Part shown: positions 1-8,694 of the stretch, in pieces
Layout: each line of letters starts with the position of its first letter
Numbering within the stretch: position 1 is the first letter of the stretch
DNA from: an uncultured Polaribacter sp.
GTDB lineage: Bacteria > Bacteroidota > Bacteroidia > Flavobacteriales > Flavobacteriaceae
Assembly: GCF_947503875.1 (NCBI RefSeq)
Contig: NZ_CANNFH010000001.1
Location: 186,001 to 250,000 of the forward strand
Length of the DNA: 64,000 bases
Reading direction: 5' to 3'
The notes under the pieces: generated by a model
What the model was told of the DNA's origin: nothing
Seen by the model: the letters and a program-made list of their open reading frames with translations, nothing else
Database searches by the model: none
Translations under genes and position numbers: made by a program

Positions 1-1519
1 TACCAACATGAAAATGCATGGTATAGATACAGAATATGACCAAAATAGATTGTATGATTTAATTTGGAAAAGAACTTTAGCATCGCAAATGAGTGATGCA
101 CAATTGGAAAGAACCAATGTAAAGATTGAAAATTCTGAAAACGAAAAGATTTTTACAGCAAATGGCGAAATGATTAAGTTTGAAGGTTTTCTAAAAGTAT
201 ATTTAGAAGGAAATGATGATGAAGATGGAGAAGAGCAAGCAGGAATGTTGCCTAATTTAAAGAAAAACGATGCACTTGAATATAGTTTTATAAATGCAAC
301 GCAGCGTTTTACGAGTCCACCTTACCGTTTTACAGAAGCTTCATTAGTAAAACAATTAGAAGAATTGGGTATTGGTAGACCATCTACATATGCACCAACA
401 ATTTCTACAGTGCAGAGAAGAGGTTATATAGAAAAAGGAGATAATGAAGGTGTAGAAAGAAAATACGAGCAGTTAATTCTTTCCGATGGAACTATCGAAA
501 ATAAAAAGCTTACCGAAAATACAGGCGCGAATAAAAATAAGTTAGTCCCTACAGATATTGGTAATATTGTAAACGATTTCTTAGTAAATAATTTCTCTAA
601 TATTTTAGATTTTGGTTTTACGGCCAAAGTAGAAAACTCTTTTGATGATATTTCTGAAGGTGATGAGAATTGGACAGAAATGATTAAAGATTTTTATAAC
701 AAATTCCATGAAAATGTAGAAGATGTTAAAGAAAACGCAGAAAGAGAAAGCGGAGAACGTATTCTAGGAAAACATCCAGAAAGTGGAAAAACCGTTTTAG
801 TACGTTTGGGTAAATTTGGGCCTATTGCACAAATTGGTGCGCCAGAAGATGAAGAAAAAATTTTTGCGAGCTTAAATAAAGATCAAAATTTAGGTACAAT
901 TACTTTAGAAGAAGCTTTAGAGTTATTTTTATTACCAAAAACGTTAGGTACTTTTCAAGATGAAGAAGTAATTGTTTCTAACGGACGCTATGGACCTTAT
1001 ATTCGTTTTGGAAGCATGTTTGTGTCTTTAGATAAAGGCGAAAACCCTATGGAAGTAGATTTAGCAAGGGCAGAAGAATTAATTGTTGCCAAACAAAAAG
1101 CAGATGCACCAATTTATCACTATGAAGATTTACCTGTGCAAAAAGGAGTAGGACGTTTTGGGCCATTTATAAAATGGAATTCGATGTTTATCAACGTAAA
1201 TAAAAAATACGATTTTGATAACCTTTCTGATGACGATATTATTGAGTTGATTGAAGTAAAAAAGCAGAAAGAAATAGACAAAGTTATTCATAATTGGGAA
1301 GATGTTGGTATTCGCGTAGAAAAAGCACGTTGGGGCCGTTTTAATGTTTTAAAAGGTAAAATTAAAATAGAATTACCTAAAACTACAGAAATTGAAAAGC
1401 TTTCTAAAGAAGAGGCTGTAAAAATGATTGAAGCTAAAACGCCAAAGAAAAAAGCACCAAAAAAGAAAGCAGCTGCAAAAAAGAAAACAACAGCAAAAAA
1501 AACAGCTAAAAAGAAATAA
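1..1519 (+). CDS. topA: DNA topoisomerase I, C-terminal part (cut by window start)
   Basis: Type IA topoisomerase that relaxes negatively supercoiled DNA. The reading frame is open from the first base, so the Toprim domain and active-site Tyr lie upstream of the window. The visible part has the conserved core stretch YRFTEASLVKQLEELGIGRP (about 320-380), then several C-terminal repeats of the GRYGPYI / GRFGPFI / LGKFGPI type seen in Bacteroidota TopA. It ends in a Lys/Ala-rich tail (about 1440-1516) that is probably a DNA-binding extension. The next gene follows after 36 bp on the same strand, so co-transcription is likely. The family call is secure; only the start is missing. Confidence 0.96.
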   Translation, partial: TNMKMHGIDTEYDQNRLYDLIWKRTLASQMSDAQLERTNVKIENSENEKIFTANGEMIKFEGFLKVYLEGNDDEDGEEQAGMLPNLKKNDALEYSFINATQRFTSPPYRFTEASLVKQLEELGIGRPSTYAPTISTVQRRGYIEKGDNEGVERKYEQLILSDGTIENKKLTENTGANKNKLVPTDIGNIVNDFLVNNFSNILDFGFTAKVENSFDDISEGDENWTEMIKDFYNKFHENVEDVKENAERESGERILGKHPESGKTVLVRLGKFGPIAQIGAPEDEEKIFASLNKDQNLGTITLEEALELFLLPKTLGTFQDEEVIVSNGRYGPYIRFGSMFVSLDKGENPMEVDLARAEELIVAKQKADAPIYHYEDLPVQKGVGRFGPFIKWNSMFINVNKKYDFDNLSDDDIIELIEVKKQKEIDKVIHNWEDVGIRVEKARWGRFNVLKGKIKIELPKTTEIEKLSKEEAVKMIEAKTPKKKAPKKKAAAKKKTTAKKTAKKK

Positions 1520-1555
1520 GGTTTTCTTATCTTGCAGGGTGTTTAAACTAGCTTA

Positions 1556-2716
1556 ATGAATTCAGATTTTTTGACTCCTGTAAAAGAATCGGTTATAGCA
1601 GACGCAATGCTACAATCTGATTTGCCTTTTGGGCAGAACATTCAAATTTATACAGAAAAACAAGGTTTTCCAGACTTACAAGATGTAAAGCTTGTAGTTT
1701 TTGGAGTTCAAGAAGATAGAAACTCACAGGGAAACACGGGCTGTGGGCAAGATCTAGAAAATATTAGAAAGAAACTGTATCAATTGTATCCCGGAAAGTG
1801 GGAGACAAACATCGCAGATATAGGTAATGTGCAAAAAGGCAATAAGGTTTCAGATACTTATTTTGCAGTTTCAGAAATAATTACTTCACTTTTAAAAAAA
1901 CAGATAATTCCAATTATTATTGGTGGTGGGCAAGATATTACCTACGTTAATTATAGAGCGTATGATGCTTTAGAGCAAACCGTAAATATTACAACTGTAG
2001 ATAGTAGATTTGATCTTGGTAATCTAGAAGATGAACTTACGTCTCAGTCTTACTTGAGTAAAATTATAATGCAAGAACCCAATAATTTATTTAATTATTG
2101 CAATGTTGGGTATCAAACGTATTTAAATTCTAAAGATGAAATTGAATTATTAGACAATTTATTTTTTGATACCTATAGATTAGGTAACGCAAAACAATTG
2201 GAAAATATAGAGCCAGCATTTAGAAGTGCAGATATTGTGTCTATAGATATTGGAGCTATTCGTCAGAATGAAGCGCCTGCTAATTATAACGCATCTCCAA
2301 ATGGTTTTTATGGCGAAGAGATTTGTGCAATTGCCAGATATGCAGGTATAAGTGATAAAGTTTCGTCATTTGGTGTTTATGAATATAATGCAACTTTAGA
2401 TAGAGATGGGCAAACAGCACATTTAATAGCGCAAATGATTTGGTATTTTATAGAAGGCGTAAACTATAGAGTAAAAGATTACCCTTTTTCTAACAAAGAT
2501 AATTACCAAAAATTTACGGTTTTATTAAATGATGATGAACCGCTTACGTTTTATAAAAGTAATAAGTCTGGCAGATGGTGGATAGAAATAAATATTCTAT
2601 CTAATAATAAATACAAAAGACATGCGTTAATACCATGTACTTATAAAGACTATACTGAGGCAATAAACCAAATAATACCAGAAAAATGGTACAAAGCAAT
2701 GAAGAAATTGGTGTAG
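1556..2716 (+). CDS. Arginase/formimidoylglutamase-family protein with degenerate metal site
   Basis: A 386-residue protein with the ureohydrolase (arginase/agmatinase/formimidoylglutamase) fold pattern. The three metal-binding motifs can be located but are altered. The GGDHS position reads GGGQD (residues 123-127, Gln126 for His). The DAHxD position reads DSRFD (149-153, Arg151 for His). The SxDxD position reads SIDIG (229-233, Gly233 for Asp). A normal binuclear Mn site therefore looks impossible, and a non-enzymatic or changed role is likely. It sits between topA and gldK and may be co-transcribed with topA. Automatic annotation may call it formimidoylglutamase; I would not assign that reaction. 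The ATG at 1556 is the only good start. Confidence 0.8.
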   Translation: MNSDFLTPVKESVIADAMLQSDLPFGQNIQIYTEKQGFPDLQDVKLVVFGVQEDRNSQGNTGCGQDLENIRKKLYQLYPGKWETNIADIGNVQKGNKVSDTYFAVSEIITSLLKKQIIPIIIGGGQDITYVNYRAYDALEQTVNITTVDSRFDLGNLEDELTSQSYLSKIIMQEPNNLFNYCNVGYQTYLNSKDEIELLDNLFFDTYRLGNAKQLENIEPAFRSADIVSIDIGAIRQNEAPANYNASPNGFYGEEICAIARYAGISDKVSSFGVYEYNATLDRDGQTAHLIAQMIWYFIEGVNYRVKDYPFSNKDNYQKFTVLLNDDEPLTFYKSNKSGRWWIEINILSNNKYKRHALIPCTYKDYTEAINQIIPEKWYKAMKKLV

Positions 2717-2761
2717 TTTTACGTTTTAAAAAAATCATTACGTTAAAATACCATTGTAAGA

Positions 2762-2792
2762 TTGTTTTTTAGCAAAAAATATAATAGGTTTA
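2762..2792 (+). promoter_or_regulatory. Candidate promoter of the gldKLMN operon
   Basis: TTG at 2762-2764, a 20-nt spacer, and TAGGTTTA at 2785-2792. This fits the Bacteroidota pattern TTG-N17-23-TAnnTTTG with one mismatch at the last base. Transcription would start near 2799, which favours the gldK start at 2822 over the in-frame ATG at 2762. Confidence 0.45.
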
Positions 2793-2821
2793 CGAACTTT
2801 TTAGATAAGATAAATTATAAT

Positions 2822-4192
2822 ATGAAGAAAGCAGCAATATTTGCACTTTTAATAGCAGTTTTTTACAGTTGTGGCTCTAATGATAGAGGAGAATTAGTGG
2901 GGATTAAGGTTAAAAAGAAATGGTTTTCAGAAAAGCCATTTGGTATGGCTTTAATTCCAGGAGGTTCATTTACAATGGGTAAGCAAGATCAAGATGTGAT
3001 TGGTACCATGAATGCGCCAACAAAAACAGTTACTGTTAGGCCCTATTTTATGGACGAAACAGAAATTACAAATAATGAGTACAAGGAATTTGTACATTGG
3101 GTTAGAGATTCAGTTACTAGAACGAAGCTAGGTTATCAGCAAGAATTTGCGGCAATTACATCTACGCCAGATCCTGCAGGTGCTGGGCCAAGTGGAGGTA
3201 TACATGATTATGCATTTGCAACTATAGATACTACTGATGCTACGCCTTATCAAAAATACATGTACGAAAATTACTGGAGTTTAGGAGATGGTATAGATTC
3301 TATAAAACCATTAAACTGGGATACTGAGCTGGTTTGGAAAAAAGAAGAATATCCAGATATAGATTATGTAGAAGTTATGGACTCTTTGTTTATCTCGAGA
3401 GAGGAAGCCGTAGATGGAATAAGAACATTTAATACCAAATATTTGAAGTATAGATATTCTTGGTTTGATAGAGATAATGCTGCAAGAAAAGGAGGAAACA
3501 GAAAAGATTTTGTCCAAGTAGAGGTTTTAAACATTTATCCAGATACAACTGCTTGGGTAAAAGATTTTAATTATTCATACAACGATCCAATGCATCAAGA
3601 TTATTTCTATCATCAATCTTATGGAGATTATCCAGTGGTTGGTGTTACTTGGGGGCAAGCCAATGCTTTTTGTAATTGGAGAACAAAAAAGAAAAATGAT
3701 TATCTACGTGGTAGAAAAAATGCAACACAAGTACCTGATTTTCGATTGCCTACAGAAGCAGAATGGGAATATGCAGCAAGAGGTGGATTAGAGTTTGCTA
3801 CTTACCCATGGGGAACAGGAGGTACAACTAGCGATAGAGGTTGTTTTTTAGCAAACTTTAAACCCGTAAGAGGTAATTATGCAGCAGATGGTGCTTTGTA
3901 TACAATGGAAGCTAAATCATTTAACGCCAATGATTACGGTTTGTATAATATGGCAGGTAATGTGTCTGAATGGACTAACACCGCTTACAACTTGTCTTCT
4001 TACTACATGGCTTCTACCATGAACCCTAATGTGGAAGATAGAAAAAATAAAAGAAAAATTGTACGTGGTGGTTCTTGGAAAGATGTAGCCTATTTCTTAG
4101 AAGTAGGATCTAGAGATTTTGAATATGCAGATACTGCAAGAAGCTACATTGGTTTTAGAACCGTACAAAATTATATAGGAACAACTAACTAA
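2822..4192 (+). CDS. gldK: GldK, gliding/type IX secretion lipoprotein
   Basis: Outer-membrane lipoprotein of the type IX secretion system. GldK and GldN form the periplasmic ring attached to the outer membrane. The 456-residue product starts with a lipoprotein signal ending in VFYSC and carries the formylglycine-generating-enzyme/sulfatase-modifying fold, seen in FRLPTEAEWEYAARGG and the late IVRGGSW and GFRTV motifs. I chose the ATG at 2822 because it gives a clean lipoprotein signal and lies just after a candidate promoter; an in-frame ATG at 2762 would add 20 polar residues. It is first of gldK-L-M-N, with a 28-bp gap to gldL. Confidence 0.95.
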   Translation: MKKAAIFALLIAVFYSCGSNDRGELVGIKVKKKWFSEKPFGMALIPGGSFTMGKQDQDVIGTMNAPTKTVTVRPYFMDETEITNNEYKEFVHWVRDSVTRTKLGYQQEFAAITSTPDPAGAGPSGGIHDYAFATIDTTDATPYQKYMYENYWSLGDGIDSIKPLNWDTELVWKKEEYPDIDYVEVMDSLFISREEAVDGIRTFNTKYLKYRYSWFDRDNAARKGGNRKDFVQVEVLNIYPDTTAWVKDFNYSYNDPMHQDYFYHQSYGDYPVVGVTWGQANAFCNWRTKKKNDYLRGRKNATQVPDFRLPTEAEWEYAARGGLEFATYPWGTGGTTSDRGCFLANFKPVRGNYAADGALYTMEAKSFNANDYGLYNMAGNVSEWTNTAYNLSSYYMASTMNPNVEDRKNKRKIVRGGSWKDVAYFLEVGSRDFEYADTARSYIGFRTVQNYIGTTN

Positions 4193-4220
4193 CAATAAAA
4201 ATAAAAATTTAAGAAAAATT

Positions 4221-4862
4221 ATGGCACAGTCTAGTACAAAAAAAAGATTATTTAATATAGCTTATAACGTAGGAGCATCAATTGTAATTTTAGGAGCTTT
4301 ATTTAAGTTAAATCACATAAGCTTTGGACCTATAAACGGAGCTTTAGTTTTGGGAATTGGTTTGGTTGCAGAGGCGGTTATTTTCTTTTTATCAGCTTTT
4401 GAAGCTCCAGAAGAAGATTTAGATTGGTCTAAAGTATATCCAGAATTAGCAACAGAAGCACCAGCCTCTAAAAAAGAACAAAAGAAGTTAGGAGCAGATG
4501 GTATGTTGTCACAAAAACTAGATAACTTATTAAAAGAAGCTAAAATTGATTCTAGCTTAATGGAAAGTTTAGGCAGCAGTATGAAAAATTTTCAAAGCGC
4601 AGCACAAGGCTTATCTGCAGCATCCGAGTCTGTAGCATCTACAAACAAGTATAATGAAGAAATGTCTAAAGCCGCATTGCAAATGGAGTCTTTAAACAAT
4701 CTTTACAGAGTACAAGTAGAAAATTCTGGTAAACAAACAGAATTAAATTCTGCAATGGTAGAAAATACAGAGAAATTACAAGCACAAATGGCTGCTTTAG
4801 CAACCAATTTATCTTCATTAAATGGGGTTTATGGAGGTATGCTTTCAGCAATGTCTAAATAA
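4221..4862 (+). CDS. gldL: GldL, type IX secretion motor protein
   Basis: Inner-membrane subunit of the proton-driven GldL-GldM motor that powers type IX secretion and gliding. The 213-residue product has two N-terminal membrane helices (about residues 13-32 and 40-60). Lys29 falls in the first and Glu51 in the second; these match the charged residues in the helices of other GldL proteins. A charged cytoplasmic tail of coiled-coil character, rich in Ala, Glu and Gln, follows. The length is typical. It is third base-for-base neighbour in no overlap: 28 bp after gldK and 41 bp before gldM. Confidence 0.95.
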   Translation: MAQSSTKKRLFNIAYNVGASIVILGALFKLNHISFGPINGALVLGIGLVAEAVIFFLSAFEAPEEDLDWSKVYPELATEAPASKKEQKKLGADGMLSQKLDNLLKEAKIDSSLMESLGSSMKNFQSAAQGLSAASESVASTNKYNEEMSKAALQMESLNNLYRVQVENSGKQTELNSAMVENTEKLQAQMAALATNLSSLNGVYGGMLSAMSK

Positions 4863-4903
4863 TTAGTTCAATTAATCAATTAACAATTTAAAAACTAATT
4901 CGA

Positions 4904-6439
4904 ATGGCAGGAGGAAAAATGTCCGCAAGACAGAAGATGATTAATTTGATGTATCTTGTTTTTATTGCGATGTTAGCAATGCAAATGGATAAAGAAGTTT
5001 TATCAGCTTTTGGTTATACAAATTCAAAACTGGTAGATGGTAATACGTCTACTACAGAAAAAAACACATTAGCTTATGCTAATTTAGCAACTAAAGCATC
5101 TGAACAACCAGATAAATTTGGACCATTAAAAGTAAAAGCAGATAAAATCCAGCAGTATTCGTCAGAATATTTTTCTTATATCGCAGATTTAAAAACTAAA
5201 TTGATAGCTGATATTGAAGATAAAAATGATTACGAGATCATGGATAAAACAGATTGGTTGGATACTTATTTTTTTAAGGGTGATAAATATACTGCAGAAG
5301 GTCAAGAATTTTTAGACAAAAGAAATGCATTTAGAGAAAATATGTTAAATGTATTGGGAACTGATAGTAAATTTGCTCCAGGAATTAAAAATAGATTTAA
5401 TACAGATGAGGTGGTAAATAGTAAAACGAATCTTAAAGTTCGTTTTTTAAACGCAAGGTATGAAGGCTTTCCAATGGTTGCTTCTTTGACAAACTTTACA
5501 CAAATTCAAACGGATATTAAAAATACTGAGAGTGATATTATAGCAGATTTATTAGGTGGTCAGTTAGAAAGTGAAGTTTCGATGACCAATTATAATGGTA
5601 TAGTACAATTAGATAAAAATGCTTTTTATCCAGGAGATCAAGTAAATGGTAGTGTCGTTTTAGGAAGATATGATCCAAGTTTAAAACCAACTCGTGTTGT
5701 ATTAAACGGAAAACCTTATAATAATTTTAAAGATGGAAGTGTAGTTCTAGATTTACGTGCAGGTTCTGTTGGAGAAAAAGATATTAAAGGAACAATATTT
5801 TTCATGGAAAACGGAGAAGAGGTTCCTGTGCCATTTAAAAGTTCTTATTCAGTAATTTCTAAACCTAATTCTGCGGTAGTTTCAGCAGATAAGATGAATG
5901 TTGTGTACAGAGGTGTTCAGAATCCGTTAACAATATCTATACCTGGTATTCCTGCAAATAAAGTTAAAGCAAGTGCTCCTGGATTAAAACAAGTTAAAGG
6001 TAGTAGTTATTCATTAAGTCCAAGATCTGGAAATAGTGTAACTATTAATGTTTCTGGAAAGTTACCAGATGGAAAACCTATTAATACGCCAAAAACTTTT
6101 AGAATAAAAGATATACCTGCAGCTATGGGTTCTGCTCGTGGCCAATTTGGTGTGGTAAGAATGCCTAAAGCTAGTGTAGCTAATACACCTATTGGTGCTG
6201 GTTTACCAGACTTTGTTTTCGATTTAAATTTAAAAGTAAATAGCTTTAAAGTTAAAGTACCTGGGCAAGTTACAGTTATAGTAAACGGTAATAGATTTAA
6301 CGCACAAGCTAAAAAAGCATTATCGAAGGCAAGAAGAGGAGATGTAATTACGGTTTACGATATAAAGGCATCAATTATTGGGAATTCTTCTTATAAGTTG
6401 AAGAAGGTTATACCTGTAAGTATAGAGTTAAGTAACTAG
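4904..6439 (+). CDS. gldM: GldM, type IX secretion periplasmic motor shaft
   Basis: Partner of GldL. It has one N-terminal membrane helix (about residues 12-30, LMYLVFIAMLAMQM) followed by a long periplasmic part made of a helical domain and several beta domains, ending in strand-rich sequence. The 511-residue length is normal for the family. It transmits motor energy to the GldK/GldN ring and the SprA translocon. The ATG at 4904 gives the conserved start MAGGKMSARQKMINLMYLV. gldN follows after 15 bp. Confidence 0.96.
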   Translation: MAGGKMSARQKMINLMYLVFIAMLAMQMDKEVLSAFGYTNSKLVDGNTSTTEKNTLAYANLATKASEQPDKFGPLKVKADKIQQYSSEYFSYIADLKTKLIADIEDKNDYEIMDKTDWLDTYFFKGDKYTAEGQEFLDKRNAFRENMLNVLGTDSKFAPGIKNRFNTDEVVNSKTNLKVRFLNARYEGFPMVASLTNFTQIQTDIKNTESDIIADLLGGQLESEVSMTNYNGIVQLDKNAFYPGDQVNGSVVLGRYDPSLKPTRVVLNGKPYNNFKDGSVVLDLRAGSVGEKDIKGTIFFMENGEEVPVPFKSSYSVISKPNSAVVSADKMNVVYRGVQNPLTISIPGIPANKVKASAPGLKQVKGSSYSLSPRSGNSVTINVSGKLPDGKPINTPKTFRIKDIPAAMGSARGQFGVVRMPKASVANTPIGAGLPDFVFDLNLKVNSFKVKVPGQVTVIVNGNRFNAQAKKALSKARRGDVITVYDIKASIIGNSSYKLKKVIPVSIELSN

Positions 6440-6454
6440 AAAATAAATAGAGTT

Positions 6455-7309
6455 ATGATTAAAAAATGTATATTTTTCTTTTTCGCTATTTTAACTACAG
6501 GTTTGGTAAATGCGCAAGCAAATTTACTAAACGCAAAAAATGTAGATCAAATAGGTGTTAAAAGTCAGCAACAACTGGCAGCAGATAATGATGGGCCAAT
6601 ACCTTATGGTTATGTAGATGATAGAGATATATTATGGTCTAAAGTAGTTTGGGAATTTATAGATTTAAATCAAAAAATAAATTTACCGTATTATTTTCCA
6701 ATAGACACTACAAGTATTTCTACTTCAAGAAGATCTTTGTTTCATACCTTAATAAAAGGAATTAAGCAAGGTAAAATTAAAGAGGCTTATGACGATTCTT
6801 TTTTTACTTCTAAAATAACACAGCAAGAAATAGATCAGCGTTTAATAAATGTAAGAGATGAAAACGGGTATTCAGATACTTTTAGAATTCAAACGGAAGA
6901 TGTTGCTGGTTATATGATAAAAGGAGTTTGGTATTTTGATAAGCGACAAGGTGAATTAAAATATAGGTTATTGGCATTAGCGCCAATGGGTAAAGATGTA
7001 CAAACTTTAGGAGTTGAGGAGATTGAAGACGAAGAGCTTTATGAGCTTTTTTGGGTCTTTTTCCCATCAGCAAGAGAAGTGCTTCATGATGCTAAAGTTT
7101 TTAATCCTAAAAATGCCTCTCACCCAATTTCTTTCGATCATTTATTAAATGCACGTAGATTTAGTTCTACTATCATTAGAGAAGAAAATATATATGGTAA
7201 CAGAGCAATTGAAGATTATGTAAGAGGAAATTCTTTATTTCAATTACTAGAAGCCAACAAAATAAAAGAAGATATTAGAAACAGAGAGATTGATATGTGG
7301 AATTATTAA
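6455..7309 (+). CDS. gldN: GldN, type IX secretion ring protein
   Basis: Periplasmic protein of the GldK/GldN ring. The 284-residue product has a signal peptide (residues 1-20, cleaved after VNAQ) and the GldN-family core, including the PIPYGYVDDRDILWSKVVWE stretch (about residues 48-67) and the FWVFFPSAREVLHD segment. It is the last gene of gldKLMN. No second gldN-like copy (gldO) follows; instead there is a strong terminator at 7333-7364. Confidence 0.95.
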   Translation: MIKKCIFFFFAILTTGLVNAQANLLNAKNVDQIGVKSQQQLAADNDGPIPYGYVDDRDILWSKVVWEFIDLNQKINLPYYFPIDTTSISTSRRSLFHTLIKGIKQGKIKEAYDDSFFTSKITQQEIDQRLINVRDENGYSDTFRIQTEDVAGYMIKGVWYFDKRQGELKYRLLALAPMGKDVQTLGVEEIEDEELYELFWVFFPSAREVLHDAKVFNPKNASHPISFDHLLNARRFSSTIIREENIYGNRAIEDYVRGNSLFQLLEANKIKEDIRNREIDMWNY

Positions 7310-7332
7310 TTTTACAAATAACTTTATAGAAT

Positions 7333-7364
7333 AAAAAAACGTTTGCAAATGCAAACGTTTTTTT
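7333..7364 (+). terminator. Intrinsic terminator after gldN (bidirectional)
   Basis: A 14-bp perfect stem (7333-7346 with 7351-7364) with an AAAT loop. The upper part is ACGTTTGC/GCAAACGT and the lower part is an A-run paired to a T-run. The T-run on either strand lets it stop gldN transcripts and transcripts of the minus-strand lipoprotein genes. Confidence 0.85.
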
Positions 7365-7365
7365 A

Positions 7366-7442
7366 TTCTCACTTCTCACTTCTCACTTCTCACTTCTCAC
7401 TTCTCACTTCTCACTTCTCACTTCTCACTTCTCACTTCTCAC
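7366..7442. repeat. Tandem repeat, 11 copies of TTCTCAC
   Basis: Eleven perfect head-to-tail copies of a 7-bp unit directly after the gldN terminator. The last copy runs into the stop codon (CTA on the plus strand, 7442-7444) of the converging minus-strand lipoprotein gene. Perfect short tandem arrays like this usually vary in copy number by replication slippage. Confidence 0.95.
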
Positions 7443-8053
7443 TATTTTTTAAACGTTTTAATACCTGCTTTTACAGCAATGTCTATGTGGTTTTTTCTAG
7501 GTGTTAAAGGGCAAGAAAATAACTCGTTATAAGCACAATAAGGGTTGTAAGTGTTGTTAAAGTTTAGTACAATGGTATTATCCTTTGTAATATCATTTAT
7601 AGAAAGATTCATATACCTTCCAGCTCCGTAAGATTCGTTACCAGAGGTGTTATCTGTAAAAGGTAGAAAAAGTAAATCCTTTGTATCTTCATTCTCTAAA
7701 TCTTCTTGACTTTGGTACAAGGTTAGTTGAAACTCTTTTCCTTTAAGCATAAATAATAAGTTACCATATTCTTTGTAAAAAGCAGTCCTATCTGTAGTGG
7801 TTGCCATTTTAAATAAAGGCGCATTTTCTATTTTTTGTAAATTGGCTACTGTCACAAAAGAAGAATCAACTTTAAAAAAGTCTAATTTTTCAAACTTTTT
7901 TAAATCTCTTTTTTTAAGTGGAGAGCGAGAAGCATCTTTAAACTGCATATTCAAGTTCTTTTGATACTCAGTAACACCAGGAATGGGTTTTTTGCCTTGA
8001 GAATTACAAGAAATTAGAGAGAAAATAGTTAATAGAATAAATATTTTTTTCAT
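7442..8053 (-). CDS. DUF1684-family lipoprotein
   Basis: A 203-residue protein with a lipoprotein signal ending in SLISC. It matches the DUF1684 family by the features NPYCAYN and CPLTPRKNHIDIAVKAG near the C terminus and by the GAGRYMNL stretch. The function of the family is not known to me. It is the downstream partner of the DUF4252 gene, with 2 bp between them, so the two are translated from one message. Its stop codon overlaps the 7-bp tandem repeat. Confidence 0.85.
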   Translation of the reverse strand: MKKIFILLTIFSLISCNSQGKKPIPGVTEYQKNLNMQFKDASRSPLKKRDLKKFEKLDFFKVDSSFVTVANLQKIENAPLFKMATTTDRTAFYKEYGNLLFMLKGKEFQLTLYQSQEDLENEDTKDLLFLPFTDNTSGNESYGAGRYMNLSINDITKDNTIVLNFNNTYNPYCAYNELFSCPLTPRKNHIDIAVKAGIKTFKK

Positions 8054-8055
8054 TT

Positions 8056-8595
8056 TTATTGATTCGGATTAAAAGAAGGATTTAGAAAATTATTTTGTTT
8101 TAGTAATAATGTATTGGATAAATTGTCAAATTGTTTGGTTTCAGAAAGACTTCTTAATTTTTCAGGATCAAAACTACCTCTTAAATAAAAGGCAGTGGTT
8201 TTATTTAAAGTTGAATTAAAAATAATAGCCTGAGTAACCACTGGTCCGTTTTCTTTAACCGATACAAGTTTTGTTTGTGTTCTGCTGTTGCTAAGAATCA
8301 TATCTGTAAAATTACCTGTTGTTATGGTATTAATTTCTTTAAACAATTGCAGTTGCTTTCCTCTAGTAATATTATTAAAGGTGATGAATTTCACATTGCT
8401 TATATTCTGAAAAAAACTACCCATTTCTGGAGATACGTTTCTTAAAATACTGTACATGAAATTTGGTGCCTGAAAAGAAGTAGTATCCCTATCATTTTTA
8501 TGAGCGTTGTAAAAGTTTCTAAAGGAATGATTTGCGCCACATGATAAACAAACAAGTAAGCAAAAAGTGAATAGATATTTATATTTCCTTTTCAT
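8056..8595 (-). CDS. DUF4252-family lipoprotein
   Basis: A 179-residue protein with a lipoprotein signal ending in VCLSC, so it is probably membrane anchored. The body, with NITRGKQLQLFKEINTI and the YLRGSFDPEKLRSL stretch, resembles DUF4252, a Bacteroidota family without a known function. It is co-transcribed with the DUF1684 gene 2 bp downstream. An identical signal layout in the two next genes makes a run of four lipoproteins. Confidence 0.7.
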   Translation of the reverse strand: MKRKYKYLFTFCLLVCLSCGANHSFRNFYNAHKNDRDTTSFQAPNFMYSILRNVSPEMGSFFQNISNVKFITFNNITRGKQLQLFKEINTITTGNFTDMILSNSRTQTKLVSVKENGPVVTQAIIFNSTLNKTTAFYLRGSFDPEKLRSLSETKQFDNLSNTLLLKQNNFLNPSFNPNQ

Positions 8596-8694
8596 GTGAT
8601 ATGGTTTTTAAAAGTCAATTCCTCTTATCAATTTAATTTTATGGCAAGAAATATAACCTTGTAATTTAATGTAAAAGTACAATTTTTAATAAAC

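Noticed and set aside
2762..2821. Longer gldK starting at ATG 2762
   Set aside because: It would put 20 polar residues before a proper lipoprotein signal, and the candidate promoter overlaps this stretch.
7366..7442. Possible CRISPR array
   Set aside because: The repeats are 7 bp and directly joined without spacers; this is a simple tandem repeat.
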